64,000 bases of DNA from Paraburkholderia sp. PREW-6R (GCF_039621805.1 NZ_CP155076.1:248001-312000), one strand, 5' to 3'; numbered from the stretch's first letter, positions 26,699 through 36,359 are shown. Program-made: numbers and translations. The notes: generated by a model not told the origin, from the sequence alone.

Positions 26699-28115
26699 GC
26701 ATGCTCTCCTGTGCCGTCTGCAACAGCGGGTCGAGGAAGTAGCCGACCACGCTGCGCCGACCCGTGCGGATATCGGCTGTTACCGCCATCCCGGGCGTGA
26801 GTGTGATCCAGCGGTGATCGACGCGGATGCGGTTCGTGTCCAGACGGATGCGAACCGGAAACGTCAGGCCCTGCTTCCGGTCCCTGTCCTGCACGGCGTC
26901 GTTCGAGACTTCGGTGATGGTTCCGTCCAGATAGCCGTACCGCGAATAGGGAAACGCTTCGATCTTCACAGCGGCGCGCTGGCCTGGTTCGACAAAACCG
27001 ATATCCCGGTTCTGCAGGCGCGCCTCAACCTCCAGCGCATCGTCGGGCACGATCTCCATCAGCGTCTGCGCCGTGGTGACGACGCCACCCAGCGTATGCA
27101 CCGAAAGCTGCTGCACCGTGCCCGCGACAGGTGCGGTGAGGCTCAGGAGCGCCTGGCGCGTTGTCGCCTTCGCCTCATCATCGTGGCTTTGCGCGGCCTG
27201 CTGCGTGGCCTTTTCCAGCTCGTCAAGCTGCTCGCGGCGGAATTTCGAGGCGATCGCTTCCAGGTCCGCGCGCTGTTCGGCGACCCCTGCCGCCAGTTCG
27301 TTCGCATGTGCGCGCTGGGCCGCCAGTTCGTGCTCCTTGTCAAGCGCGTCCTGTTCCTTGCCGAGCCAGTCGTTGCGTGCGACGTATTTATCGGTCACAA
27401 GCGCCTTGTACGCTTCGGCCTGCTGCCGCGCGAGTGGCGCGGTCGCTTCAAGCCTGGCGATTTCGGCGCGCGTGCTCTCGAGTTCCGCCTGGCGCTTCGT
27501 GATTTCCGCATTCGCGCTGCTGTACTGGTCGCAATATTCCCGCCATGCGCCTTCGGCCTGTCGCTGGGCGTCCTGCATGCGCGCGTCGGGCGCTCCATCG
27601 ATATGTGCTACGGCAGGTATCCGGTTATCGCGCTGCGCAGCGAGCAGCGCACCGGCGCGTGCTGCCGCGAGTTGCGCGTCGAGTCGTGAAGAACGGGCCT
27701 TGTCGGCGTCCGCTGCAGCCTGTGTCGTGTCGAGCTTCATCAGCAGTTGCCCAGGCGCGACGCGCTGACCGTCGCGCACCGCGATTTCACGTACCACGCC
27801 CGTAATGGCGGGCTGGATCGTCTTCACCCGCGCATCGGGAATGAACTGTCCACTGGCCGTGACCACGATATCGAGCCGCCCGAGCAGGCCGATAAGCAGC
27901 ACGACAACAGCCAGCAGGACGAGAATGCGCATGGCCCAGCGCGGCGCAGGGTGGACCGGCGTTTCAACGAGTTCAAGCTCGGCGGGCAGGAACGCTAGCT
28001 GGTCGGCATCGCGTGCGGGGCGCTCAAGCTGCGCGCGTACAGCCCACACGCTCCGCCATACAGCGGCATATCGCCGGAACAGGTCAACGAGCGCCAGAAG
28101 TTTCATGGATCGCAT
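26688..28115 (-). CDS. hlyD: HlyD-family periplasmic adaptor of type I secretion
   Basis: This 475-residue protein joins the ABC exporter to TolC. A cytoplasmic N-terminus is followed by one transmembrane helix (residues about 61-80, AMRILVLLAVVVLLIGLLGR) and a lipoyl/barrel-sandwich half (IQPAITGVVREIAVRDGQRV; PGQLLMKLDTTQA). A long coiled coil covers about residues 185-310, then the second lipoyl half (LTAPVAGTVQQLSVHTLGG). The C-terminal beta-barrel includes VEPGQRAAVKIEAFPYSRYG and the ending PGMAVTADIRTGRRSVVGYF, the classic HlyD signature. It starts 2 bp after the hlyB stop. Confidence 0.93.
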   Translation of the reverse strand: MRSMKLLALVDLFRRYAAVWRSVWAVRAQLERPARDADQLAFLPAELELVETPVHPAPRWAMRILVLLAVVVLLIGLLGRLDIVVTASGQFIPDARVKTIQPAITGVVREIAVRDGQRVAPGQLLMKLDTTQAAADADKARSSRLDAQLAAARAGALLAAQRDNRIPAVAHIDGAPDARMQDAQRQAEGAWREYCDQYSSANAEITKRQAELESTRAEIARLEATAPLARQQAEAYKALVTDKYVARNDWLGKEQDALDKEHELAAQRAHANELAAGVAEQRADLEAIASKFRREQLDELEKATQQAAQSHDDEAKATTRQALLSLTAPVAGTVQQLSVHTLGGVVTTAQTLMEIVPDDALEVEARLQNRDIGFVEPGQRAAVKIEAFPYSRYGYLDGTITEVSNDAVQDRDRKQGLTFPVRIRLDTNRIRVDHRWITLTPGMAVTADIRTGRRSVVGYFLDPLLQTAQESMRER

Positions 28116-28117
28116 GG

Positions 28118-30235
28118 TCAGCCGTCCTGGAGTGAAACGAGATGTGCGTAATAGCCGCGATGCGCGAGCAACGTGTCGTGATTGCCCTGCTCGACAATGC
28201 GCCCGCGATCCATCGCGATGATGCGGTCGGCATGGCGCACGGCAGAGAGGCGGTGCGCGATGATAATGACCGTGCGACCCGCGCAGATTGCCTTCATGTT
28301 CTCACGCAGGATGCGCTCGGTTTCAAAGTCGAGCGCGCTGGTTGCCTCGTCGAGAATGAGAATGCGCGGATTGCCCAGCAGCGCGCGCGCTATGGCGAGC
28401 CGCTGACGCTGGCCGCCCGAGAGGTTGTTGCCGTGTTCACCGACGAGCGTGTCGTAGCCCTCGGGCAGTTCACAAACAAAATCATGTGCGCCTGCGAGCT
28501 GCGCTGCGCGGATCACGATTTCCAGCGGTGCGCCCGGATCGGCGAGAGCAATGTTTTCGCGTACCGACCGGTTAAACAGCACGCTCTCCTGGAGCACAAC
28601 GCCGACCTGCCTGCGCAGCCATGCGGGGTCGGCCAGCGCCAGGTCCTGCCCGTCAATGCGAACCGTGCCGTGTTCTGGCACGTAGAGCCGTTGCAGCAGC
28701 TTCGTCAGCGTGCTTTTGCCCGAGCCGGAGCGGCCGACAATGCCGGTCACCTCGCCCGCGCGGATAGCCAGGGACATGCCGTCGATCACGGGCGGCGCAT
28801 CGGCGCGATACCGGAACCGCACGTTCTCGAAAGCAATATTTCCCCGAATGGGCGGCAGGGCCTGGCGGCTCTGCGGCAGTTCGTTACGCGTGTTCAGGAT
28901 ATCGCCCAGGCGCTGCATCGAAATCCCGATCTGCTGGAAGTCCTGCCACAGTTGCGCGAGACGCAGGACCGGTGCACTTACACGTTGCGACATCATGTTA
29001 AAGGCAACGAGCTCGCCCACGGACAGACGCCCGTCGATCACCAGGCGCGCGCCGAAAAAAAGCGTGGCGAGCGTCACAAGCTTGCCCACAAGCTGGATGG
29101 CCTGCTGGCCGAGGTTGCCAAGCTGGCTGACGCGAAACCCCGCGCTCACGTAGGCCGCAAGCTGCGATTCCCAGCGGCGGATGAACTGCGGTTCCACCGC
29201 CATCGCCTTCATGGTCTCGACGCCGGAGACGGACTCGACAAGGAAGGCCTGGTTGTCCGCGCCGCGCGCGAATTTCTCATTAAGCCGCGCGCGAAACGCG
29301 GGCATCAGGAAGGCAGAGACGGCGGCATAGACAGGCAGCGATGCGACCACGATGAGCGTGAGCCACACGCTGTAGACGCACATGACGGCGAGAAAGACAA
29401 AGGAAAAGGCCAGGTCGATAATTGCAGTCAGTGCCTGGCCCGTGAGGAAGTTGCGGATATTTTCGAGTTCGCGCACGCGGGCGACCGTATCGCCCACGCG
29501 GCGCGCTCCGAAGTAATTGAGCGGGAGCGCCACCAGATGCCGGAACAGCCGCGCGCCGAGTTCTACATCGATACGGTTGGTCGTGTGCGCAAATACGTAA
29601 TTTCGCAAGGCGGTCAGCGCCACCTCGAAAACAGAACTCGCGAGCAGCGTGATACACACGACGTTAAGCGTGCTGTAAGTGCGGTTCACGAGCACCTTGT
29701 CCATGACGACCTGGAACATCAGCGGCGAAACGAGCCCGAACAGCTGCAGGACCAGTGACACGCCCAGCACTTCGAGCAGCAAACGGCGATAACGGATGAT
29801 GGCCGGAATGAACCAGGAGAAGTCAAAGCGGGCGAGTTCCCCTGCAATCGATGCGCGCGACGCGAACAGGATCATCGTGCCGCTGCTGCGCGCGAGAATC
29901 TCCTTCAGCAGGCGCACGGTGGGCGCGGCAGCGCCAGGTTCCATCACGAGCGCGGTTTTGCCGTCCGTTTTTGCAAGAATGAAATGCCGTCCTTCGCGGT
30001 CGAGCACGAGCGCGGGCAGCGGAGTGCGCGAAATACTGGCAGCCCGCAGTGAGACAATGCGGGCTTTCATGCCCAGACGCCGTGCGACGAGCACAAGGTC
30101 CGTGGCATCGAAAGCGCCTGCGATGGCGGCGTCGTGGCGTAGCTGGGCCGCATCGGCAGCAATGCCATGAAAGCGTGCGATATCGACGAGCGCGGCAAGG
30201 CCCGCGTCTGGCGTGGGGGGTGCTTCGGTTTGCAT
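28118..30235 (-). CDS. hlyB: HlyB-type type I secretion ABC exporter
   Basis: This is a 705-residue protein from ATG 30235 (MQTEAPPTPD), almost the length of E. coli HlyB (707). The N-terminal peptidase-C39-like domain lacks the catalytic Cys, as in HlyB, so it is a docking domain (LAALVDIARFHGIAADAAQL; HFILAKTDGKTALVMEPGA). A six-helix membrane domain follows. The ATPase has Walker A GRSGSGKST near residue 500, the signature LSGGQRQR, and Walker B ILILDEATSALD. It uses ATP to export the substrate from the cytoplasm without a periplasmic stage. The likely substrate is the 1458-residue protein immediately upstream. Confidence 0.95.
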   Translation of the reverse strand: MQTEAPPTPDAGLAALVDIARFHGIAADAAQLRHDAAIAGAFDATDLVLVARRLGMKARIVSLRAASISRTPLPALVLDREGRHFILAKTDGKTALVMEPGAAAPTVRLLKEILARSSGTMILFASRASIAGELARFDFSWFIPAIIRYRRLLLEVLGVSLVLQLFGLVSPLMFQVVMDKVLVNRTYSTLNVVCITLLASSVFEVALTALRNYVFAHTTNRIDVELGARLFRHLVALPLNYFGARRVGDTVARVRELENIRNFLTGQALTAIIDLAFSFVFLAVMCVYSVWLTLIVVASLPVYAAVSAFLMPAFRARLNEKFARGADNQAFLVESVSGVETMKAMAVEPQFIRRWESQLAAYVSAGFRVSQLGNLGQQAIQLVGKLVTLATLFFGARLVIDGRLSVGELVAFNMMSQRVSAPVLRLAQLWQDFQQIGISMQRLGDILNTRNELPQSRQALPPIRGNIAFENVRFRYRADAPPVIDGMSLAIRAGEVTGIVGRSGSGKSTLTKLLQRLYVPEHGTVRIDGQDLALADPAWLRRQVGVVLQESVLFNRSVRENIALADPGAPLEIVIRAAQLAGAHDFVCELPEGYDTLVGEHGNNLSGGQRQRLAIARALLGNPRILILDEATSALDFETERILRENMKAICAGRTVIIIAHRLSAVRHADRIIAMDRGRIVEQGNHDTLLAHRGYYAHLVSLQDG

Positions 30236-30372
30236 GCGGGAAAAAGAGGTTACAGAGACAGGCGTATCCGGAGAACCGCGCCGGCCCGGTAAAGTCACCC
30301 GGGCGGCACGGCTTCCCGTGAAGCAACCGCGTACGCGGCGGCTACGGGGTAGGCATCAACGGGGGGTAGGCA

Positions 30373-33300
30373 TCAATGGGCGGCGGCCAGCAATGGCTGC
30401 GGCTGTTCGGATATCACGCTCGCACCGGTTCCCGCGGACGACTCAGGTGCATAGGCCGCCATTGCCTGGATCAGCTGGTTCACCGCCGTGCTGGATGACG
30501 AAGGGGCCGTCGGCGCGCCTCCACCGTACAATGACTGGATACCGGCGAGATCCGTCGCATCGAGTGTGCGGTTCGCCCCGTTCAGCTCGTAGTACATGAT
30601 CGAGTTCGCATCTGCATTGCTGGCAAGACCCAGGGCGTGACCGATCTCGTGCAGCAGCACCTGTTCGAACTCCGCGTCCGTCCCGGTGTAAGCGAGTTGC
30701 CCGTTCGCGTCCGTCGCCAGTGCGGTTTCGCTGGGGGCTTCCAGCCGGATCTCAGCCGATGACAGCACGCCGGCCGTGGCATTGATGCTGGTCATGCCGA
30801 CCACGCCCGTAGCCGCCGTGTCCAGGTGCGCCAGGCCGACAGAGATATCGGCCTGCGACGGATCGGAGACTTCCACGAACTGCAGACCCGACGCTGCTGC
30901 CCACGTGGCAAACGCCTGCTCGACCAGGATTGCCTCGCTGCCAGACATGCCGTCGCTGAAACCGTTGGCGCTGCCGCCGGCACTCCAGGTGATCACGTTG
31001 CCGCTCCAGCCGGCTTCTTCGAAGATTGACGCTCCCGTTCCTCCCGACATGGATGAGAGCTGGGCAGCCAGTGCGGCTTCCTGCAACCCGCTGGCAGCAG
31101 CCGCAGCGCCTTGCGTCGACCCACCCCCAACCGTCTGGGCTGTCGCTGCCAGGCCAGCGCTGAGTGTCTGGTCGATGATGCTCTGGCTGCCGGCGAGGCC
31201 AGCATACTCGATGCCTCCGAAGTCATCGATTTCGCCTCCGAGGTTGTCCATTTCATCGCCGAGACCGGCGAGGCCATTGAGGCCGTAAAGACCATCCATG
31301 GTATCGGTGGGCAGGCCGACTTCTGGAGTTGAGAAATCAGTGCCGGTATCCAGCAGGCCGTTGACGTTCCCGGAAGCGGCGTCCGCTACCTTGGTAAATA
31401 CAGACGGGTCCCTGATCACATCGGGTGTTCCGGACGTAGGTTTCCCCTGAGCATTGATATTGACGTAGTCAGTGACCTGGTCGTTATTGACGACTTCAAT
31501 CCTGTCTACATAGTGGTTGCTGGGGTCATCGTTAAAGAAAACTTCTCCCGTCATGGCCCCGTCACTGACAGTAGTGATCGCCGTGACCACGCCTTTCGAG
31601 GTGTCGTAGAAAAGGGTACCGGTTTGCTGGCCATCGCTGAACGTCGCCTGCGCCGTCACCTGCTGCTGATCATTGAACCAGAAGTATCCGTCCTGCTGCG
31701 CCTGTCCATTTACGTTGGCAAAGGTCGCCTCAGTCTGCAGTACGCCACCCTGGTAGCTGAGCTGCGCCGTTTCCACATTCGTTACCGCGTCGTACAACTG
31801 CGTTTGTGCAAGCTGGCCGTTCTGGTAAAAGTCCAGCTCCGTGTACACGCCCGTCGCAGGATTGAGGACCTCATTCTCTGTTAGCTGCCCCGTGACCGGG
31901 TCGAAATTCTGCCAGCCATCCTGCTGGCCAGCGCTGTTAAACAGCGCCTGACCGACCAGCGCCCCGTCCTGGTAGTTGCGCTGCACCGTTTCCGCATCCG
32001 TTGTCGCGTTGTACAACTGTGTTTCGGCAAGCTGGCCGTTCTGGTAAAAGTCCAGCTCCGTCCACACGCCCGTCGCCGGATCCAGGACCTCATTCTCCGT
32101 TACCTGTCCTGTGACCGGGTCGAAATTCTGCCAGCCATCCTGCTGGCCAGCGCTGTTAAACAGCGCCTGACTGACCAGCGCCCCGTCCTGATAGTTGCGC
32201 TGCACCGTTTCCGCATCCGTGACCGCGTTGTACAACCGCGTTTGTGCAAGCTGGCCGTTCTGGTAAAAGTCCAGCTCCGTGTACACGCCTGTCGCCGGAT
32301 CCAGGACCTCATTCTCTGTTAGCTGTCCCGTGACCGGGTCGAAGTTCTGCCAGCCATCCTGCTGGCCAGCGCTATTGAACAGCGCCTGACTGACCAGCGC
32401 CCCGTCCTGGTAGTAGCGCTGCGCCGTTTCCGCATCCGTGACCGCGTTGTAAAACTGTGTTTCTGCAAGCTGGCCGTTCTGGTAAAAGTCGAGCTCCGTC
32501 CACACGCCCGTCGCCGGATCAAGGACCTCATTCTCCGTTAGCTGCCCCGTGACCGGGTCGAAGTTCTGCCAGCCATCCTGCTGGCCCGCGCTGTTAAACA
32601 GCGCCTGGCTGACTAGCGCCCCGTCCTGGTAGTAGCGCTGCGCCGTTTCCGCATCCGTGACCGCGTTGTACAACCGCGTTTGTGCAAGCTGGCCGTTCTG
32701 ATAAAAGTCGAGCTCCGTCCACACGCCCGTCGCCGGATCAAGGACCTCATTCTCCGTTAGCTGCCCCGTGACCGGGTCGAAGTTCTGCCAGCCATCCTGC
32801 TGGCCAGCGCTGTTAAACAGCGCCTGGCTGACCAGCGCCCCGTCCTCGTAATTGAGCTGGGCCGTTTCCGCATCCGTTGTCGCGTTGTACAACTGTGTTT
32901 CTGCAAGCTGGCCGTTCTGATAAAAGTCGAGCTCCGTCCACACGCCCGTCGCCGGATCAAGGACCTCATTCTCCGTTAGCTGCCCCGTGACCGGGTCGAA
33001 GTTCTGCCAGCCATCCTGCTGGCCAGCGCTGTTAAACAGCGCCTGGCTGACCAGCACCCCGTCCTGGTAATTGAGCTGGGCCGTTTCGACGCCGGTTTCG
33101 GTATCAAACGTGCGGTCCTCGGTCATCAACCCGGTCGTCGTGTCGTAGACCTTGAAGTCCGTTTCCTGCCCATCGCTGTTAAAGAAGGCTTCGCCCGTCA
33201 CGTCGCCGTTGCCGTCCAGTTCCCGGATGACAGTGAGCTGCTGGGTAGCCGGGTTCAGTTCCCGGTCCTCTGTGACTTGTCCCGTTGCGGGATTGACCAC

Positions 33301-34749
33301 CTCGTAGTTGACCTGCTGGCCGTTCACGAAATCAGCGTAGGCGGTTTCTACGCCGTTCTGGTAAAGCGCGATGAGCCTGGTCTGGCCCGTCGCAGGATCG
33401 AATTCTGTGTCCTGCGTCACCAGTCCCGTCACCGGATCGACCGCGACGTAATCGAGCTGTTTGCCGTTAGCAAAGTCGGCGTAGCCGGTTTCCTGCCCGT
33501 TCTGGTAAACAACGGTCTCGTACTGCTGGCCGGTGATCGGATCAAACTTGCGGTCCTGGGTCATCAGCCCGGTCGTCGGGTCGATGACGATATAATCCGT
33601 GTGGTTGCCACTGGCGTTGAACACGTTTTCGCCAGTAAGCATGCCGTTGACGTACGAAGCGCCCCGCGTCGTGCTGACAAGGTTACCATCGCCATCAAAG
33701 GTCTGTTCGAGGCTGAGCTGTCCATTGCCGGTATAGGTGATGTCATCTGATCCGGTCAGATCGCCATTGGCGTCATAGCTGTCACGGGTATCCGTCAGCA
33801 CTCCCCCCGTATCCTGCATCGCGTCCGTCTGCACCAACTGCCCGTTGGCGCCGATGACACTGTTCCAGGTTGAGCCTGACGCCACGTCACTCACGCCCAT
33901 CGTGATCGAGCCATCCGGGAGCACGTCCGTGGTGATGGTCTGGATGGTTTTGCCCGTCTGGCTATTGATTACATTGATCTGCGATGGATTATTCGCATCC
34001 GTCTGCAGCAGGTAGTCTCCGCTCTGTATCGAGATTGCCGGCGACGCATTACTACCCGTTCCACTATAGTAATTTCGATAGGCCGGAATTTGTCCCATCG
34101 CCGTGGCAACTGCCGCCTCACAGGCTGACTTATAGCCACACGTTGAAATGATGTCGCCAACCACGTTCGGATTGGCGGCCAGCATCTGGGCGATCTGTTG
34201 CTGAATGGAGTCATCAGCGTCACCAAACAGCGTCACGTTGCCAAGCGGCATTCCCGCCTGATTCGCCAGATACAGTTGCCCGCCCGGCGCATTAGGATCG
34301 GAGGACGCGAGATTTCCGCTTGTGCTCAGGTTGGTGGTCGCCTGAAACATCAACTCGTACGCATTGATTTCGGCACGAGCCTCGCCAAGCAGTGCGTCAC
34401 CGCTGCCCTGGACGGGACCATTCGGATCCAGATAGTGCCCAAGTTCATGCGCGATAGTTTCGGCAAGGACATAGCCTGGACTCTTCAGCGGGTCAGACGG
34501 AAGCACGGAGCTGATTGTGATACCCACGTCCTTGTCCGTAGCCCCATTAACTTTAACCCCTTGTTCAATCAGCTGCCCCGACGACATCTCAATATCATGC
34601 TTTTGCAAATATCCACTCAATTCGGATACGAATTGCGGCGACGCATTTACAATCCTGAGAAAATCCTGAAAAGTGCTGCTGTTAGTGCCACCCATCGCAG
34701 CAGCCAGACCTGCCAAGCCCGGGTCCGTCGCGGAAATTGCATTTGACAT
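30373..34749 (-). CDS. Large repeat-containing putative type I-secreted metalloprotease
   Basis: This is a 1458-residue protein with no N-terminal signal. Residues about 95-110 hold a first zinc motif (ETIAHELGHYLDP). Residues about 290-560 are degenerate versions of a YxNGQ/DPxTGxxT repeat that resembles MORN/YwqK-type units. Six near-perfect 73-residue repeats follow (DNA 31774-33087). The C-terminus is a matrixin-like M10 domain: VLLHEIGHALGLASNAD at about 1364-1380, the Met-turn SIMYY, and the Gly-poor tail SGTGASVISEQPQPLL-type (Ala-rich, ending LLAAAH). RTX GGxGxD repeats are absent. Ribosome site GAGG. It lies directly upstream of hlyB-hlyD-tolC, so secretion by that machine is inferred. 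Confidence 0.8.
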   Translation of the reverse strand: MSNAISATDPGLAGLAAAMGGTNSSTFQDFLRIVNASPQFVSELSGYLQKHDIEMSSGQLIEQGVKVNGATDKDVGITISSVLPSDPLKSPGYVLAETIAHELGHYLDPNGPVQGSGDALLGEARAEINAYELMFQATTNLSTSGNLASSDPNAPGGQLYLANQAGMPLGNVTLFGDADDSIQQQIAQMLAANPNVVGDIISTCGYKSACEAAVATAMGQIPAYRNYYSGTGSNASPAISIQSGDYLLQTDANNPSQINVINSQTGKTIQTITTDVLPDGSITMGVSDVASGSTWNSVIGANGQLVQTDAMQDTGGVLTDTRDSYDANGDLTGSDDITYTGNGQLSLEQTFDGDGNLVSTTRGASYVNGMLTGENVFNASGNHTDYIVIDPTTGLMTQDRKFDPITGQQYETVVYQNGQETGYADFANGKQLDYVAVDPVTGLVTQDTEFDPATGQTRLIALYQNGVETAYADFVNGQQVNYEVVNPATGQVTEDRELNPATQQLTVIRELDGNGDVTGEAFFNSDGQETDFKVYDTTTGLMTEDRTFDTETGVETAQLNYQDGVLVSQALFNSAGQQDGWQNFDPVTGQLTENEVLDPATGVWTELDFYQNGQLAETQLYNATTDAETAQLNYEDGALVSQALFNSAGQQDGWQNFDPVTGQLTENEVLDPATGVWTELDFYQNGQLAQTRLYNAVTDAETAQRYYQDGALVSQALFNSAGQQDGWQNFDPVTGQLTENEVLDPATGVWTELDFYQNGQLAETQFYNAVTDAETAQRYYQDGALVSQALFNSAGQQDGWQNFDPVTGQLTENEVLDPATGVYTELDFYQNGQLAQTRLYNAVTDAETVQRNYQDGALVSQALFNSAGQQDGWQNFDPVTGQVTENEVLDPATGVWTELDFYQNGQLAETQLYNATTDAETVQRNYQDGALVGQALFNSAGQQDGWQNFDPVTGQLTENEVLNPATGVYTELDFYQNGQLAQTQLYDAVTNVETAQLSYQGGVLQTEATFANVNGQAQQDGYFWFNDQQQVTAQATFSDGQQTGTLFYDTSKGVVTAITTVSDGAMTGEVFFNDDPSNHYVDRIEVVNNDQVTDYVNINAQGKPTSGTPDVIRDPSVFTKVADAASGNVNGLLDTGTDFSTPEVGLPTDTMDGLYGLNGLAGLGDEMDNLGGEIDDFGGIEYAGLAGSQSIIDQTLSAGLAATAQTVGGGSTQGAAAAASGLQEAALAAQLSSMSGGTGASIFEEAGWSGNVITWSAGGSANGFSDGMSGSEAILVEQAFATWAAASGLQFVEVSDPSQADISVGLAHLDTAATGVVGMTSINATAGVLSSAEIRLEAPSETALATDANGQLAYTGTDAEFEQVLLHEIGHALGLASNADANSIMYYELNGANRTLDATDLAGIQSLYGGGAPTAPSSSSTAVNQLIQAMAAYAPESSAGTGASVISEQPQPLLAAAH
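31774..33087 (-). repeat. Six tandem 219-bp coding repeats
   Basis: Six consecutive 219-bp units encode 73 residues each, of the form ETAQ-YQDGALVSQALFNS, GQQDGWQNFDPVTGQLTENE, DPATGVWTELDFYQNGQLA, ending NATTDA or NAVTDA. Units differ by a few residues; the pairs Ala-Glu-Thr-Gln versus Ala-Gln-Thr-Arg, and Trp versus Tyr, mix between units. A seventh degenerate unit starts at 31773. Such conserved DNA points to recent expansion or ongoing homogenisation. Confidence 0.92.
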
Positions 34750-34772
34750 AGCAATCCTCTTTTTAAATTAAA

Positions 34773-35435
34773 TCAGTTTGAAACTGACTGCCTGAAAGTG
34801 ATATTTTCCATGCAACCGCTGGGTACATAAAGTATTGAAACAGGCGCACGCGATATCAAGCCATCGCTCCAATAGCCTACGGAATAACGATCACCGGTAG
34901 GATCCTGGGCAAGAGCAGGGGGCACAGCCCAGTGACTTGAAACTCCCACGACGCCTCGGCCATAAATTCGGCGAACTTCTCGGTCTGTTATGCAGATCAC
35001 CTCGGTATGAATATGAATCTCGAAACTCAATACCCGCCCATCTCCTTTGATATCTGGACCGATTCCATATCGCGTCGATGACATGGCAAAAAAATGTTCG
35101 TCCTTTGCGTCAAAGCGCGCCTTGAAACCAGGTGTATCTGCGCTAATGGCATCAACCGGATCGGTAATTGTCAGATCGAAGAGTTTTACAATTCGCGAGA
35201 AATCGTTGATCCACTCGGGGTGATCAATCAGCGAACGCAGCTTGAACCAGAATTCTGTCTGCTTCGGGCCCATGACCAGTTCTTCGGCGACTGCATCCTG
35301 TCCCCTGACCTGAACGATCCGGTCGGAAGGCGATTCTTCAGCAGCAAACCCCGAGCGGGTCAAACCGGCGAGCAATAGCAAGGCCGCATAGACGACCAGC
35401 TTGATTTTCGAGTAGAGAGATAGACGAATTTTCAT
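34773..35435 (-). CDS. Exported hypothetical protein, tandem paralogue 1
   Basis: This 220-residue protein starts at ATG 35435 (MKIRLSLYSKIKL); the open frame extends upstream to 35510. A signal peptide (LVVYAALLLLAGLTRSGFAA) predicts periplasmic export. The mature part reads QVRGQDAVAEELVMGPKQTE, FWFKLRSLIDHPEWINDFSR, TPGFKARFDAKDEHFFAM and ends YVPSGCMENITFRQSVSN. No family was recognised. It lies 23 bp upstream of the large metalloprotease gene, and a near-identical copy lies 849 bp further upstream. A role as a periplasmic inhibitor or partner of the protease is conjecture. Confidence 0.7.
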   Translation of the reverse strand: MKIRLSLYSKIKLVVYAALLLLAGLTRSGFAAEESPSDRIVQVRGQDAVAEELVMGPKQTEFWFKLRSLIDHPEWINDFSRIVKLFDLTITDPVDAISADTPGFKARFDAKDEHFFAMSSTRYGIGPDIKGDGRVLSFEIHIHTEVICITDREVRRIYGRGVVGVSSHWAVPPALAQDPTGDRYSVGYWSDGLISRAPVSILYVPSGCMENITFRQSVSN

Positions 35436-35510
35436 GGTCTCGGTTGTTGCAATAACTTTCGGATTTAGGATAAATGCTCGAATTGCGGAGAAGTGATCAA
35501 ATTGATTCAA

Positions 35511-35600
35511 AACCCTTCAGCCATTTCCTCGCCTGGATAGTACGTTTTACGAAATCGTCGAAAAACGCGACTACAAAATGAGAGCCAGTTATCTTTTTCG
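35511..35600 (-). repeat. Duplicated fragment of the 37128 gene end, copy 1
   Basis: This copy of the last codons of the membrane-protein gene at 37128-37835, and the first codons of the small gene at 37135, is fused to the upstream part of tandem paralogue 1. On the plus strand it carries CTCGCCTGGATAGTACGTTT, nearly the same as at 36379 and 37140. Confidence 0.7.
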
Positions 35601-35621
35601 CCTCTCTCTTTTTTAATTAAA

Positions 35622-36284
35622 TCAGTTTGAAACTGACTGCCTGAAAGTGATATTCTCTACACACCCGCTGGGTGCGTAAGACATTGAAATTGGAGCGCGC
35701 GATATCAAGCCTTCGCTCCGATAGCCCACCGAGTAAAGAACACCGGTAGGATCCTGGGCAAGAGCAGGAGGCACACCCCAGTGACTTGCGACCCCCACGA
35801 CGCCTCGGCCATAAATTCGCCGAACTTCTCGGTCTGTTATGCAGATCTCCTCAGTATGAATATCAATCTCGAAACTCAATACCCGCCCGTCTCCTTTGAT
35901 ATCTGGACCGATTCCATATTGCGTCGATGACATGGCAAAAAAATGTTCGTCCTTTGCGTCAAAGCGCGCCTTGAAACCAGGTGTATCTGCGCTAATGACG
36001 TCAACCGGATCGGTAATTGTCAGGTCGAAGAGTTTCACAATTCGCGAGAAATCGTTGATCCACTCGGGGTGATCAATCAGCGAACGCAGCTTGAACCAGA
36101 ATTCTGTCTGCTTCGGGCCCATGACCAGTTCTTCGGCGACTGCATCCTGTCCCCTGACCTGAACGATCCGGTCGGCAGGCGAATCTTCAGCTGCAAACCC
36201 CGAGCGGGTCAAACCGGCGAGCAATAGCAAGGCCGCGTAGACGACCAGCTTGACTTGCGAGTAGAGAGATAGACGAATTTTCAT
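35622..36284 (-). CDS. Exported hypothetical protein, tandem paralogue 2
   Basis: This is a 220-residue protein from ATG 36284, nearly identical to the one at 34773-35435. It has the same signal peptide and conserved core, with scattered changes such as YAPSGCVENITF at the C-terminus. The two copies are exactly 849 bp apart. Both are preceded by the same fragment of a third gene (see 35511-35600 and 36360-36520), showing tandem duplication of a whole unit. It is on the same strand as the type I secretion operon. Confidence 0.7.
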   Translation of the reverse strand: MKIRLSLYSQVKLVVYAALLLLAGLTRSGFAAEDSPADRIVQVRGQDAVAEELVMGPKQTEFWFKLRSLIDHPEWINDFSRIVKLFDLTITDPVDVISADTPGFKARFDAKDEHFFAMSSTQYGIGPDIKGDGRVLSFEIDIHTEEICITDREVRRIYGRGVVGVASHWGVPPALAQDPTGVLYSVGYRSEGLISRAPISMSYAPSGCVENITFRQSVSN

Positions 36285-36359
36285 GGACTCGGTTGTTGCA
36301 ATATCTTTCGGATTTCGGATAAATGCTCGAATTGCGGAGAAGTGATCAAATTGATTCAA

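Noticed and set aside
28142..29758. Long open frame (538 codons) on the plus strand
   Set aside because: It is antisense to hlyB. High-GC third-position bias makes long mirror frames, and it has no ribosome site or domain.
31774..33087. Regular 219-bp repeats as a possible CRISPR array
   Set aside because: The repeats are in-frame coding units without unique spacers, and no cas gene is near.
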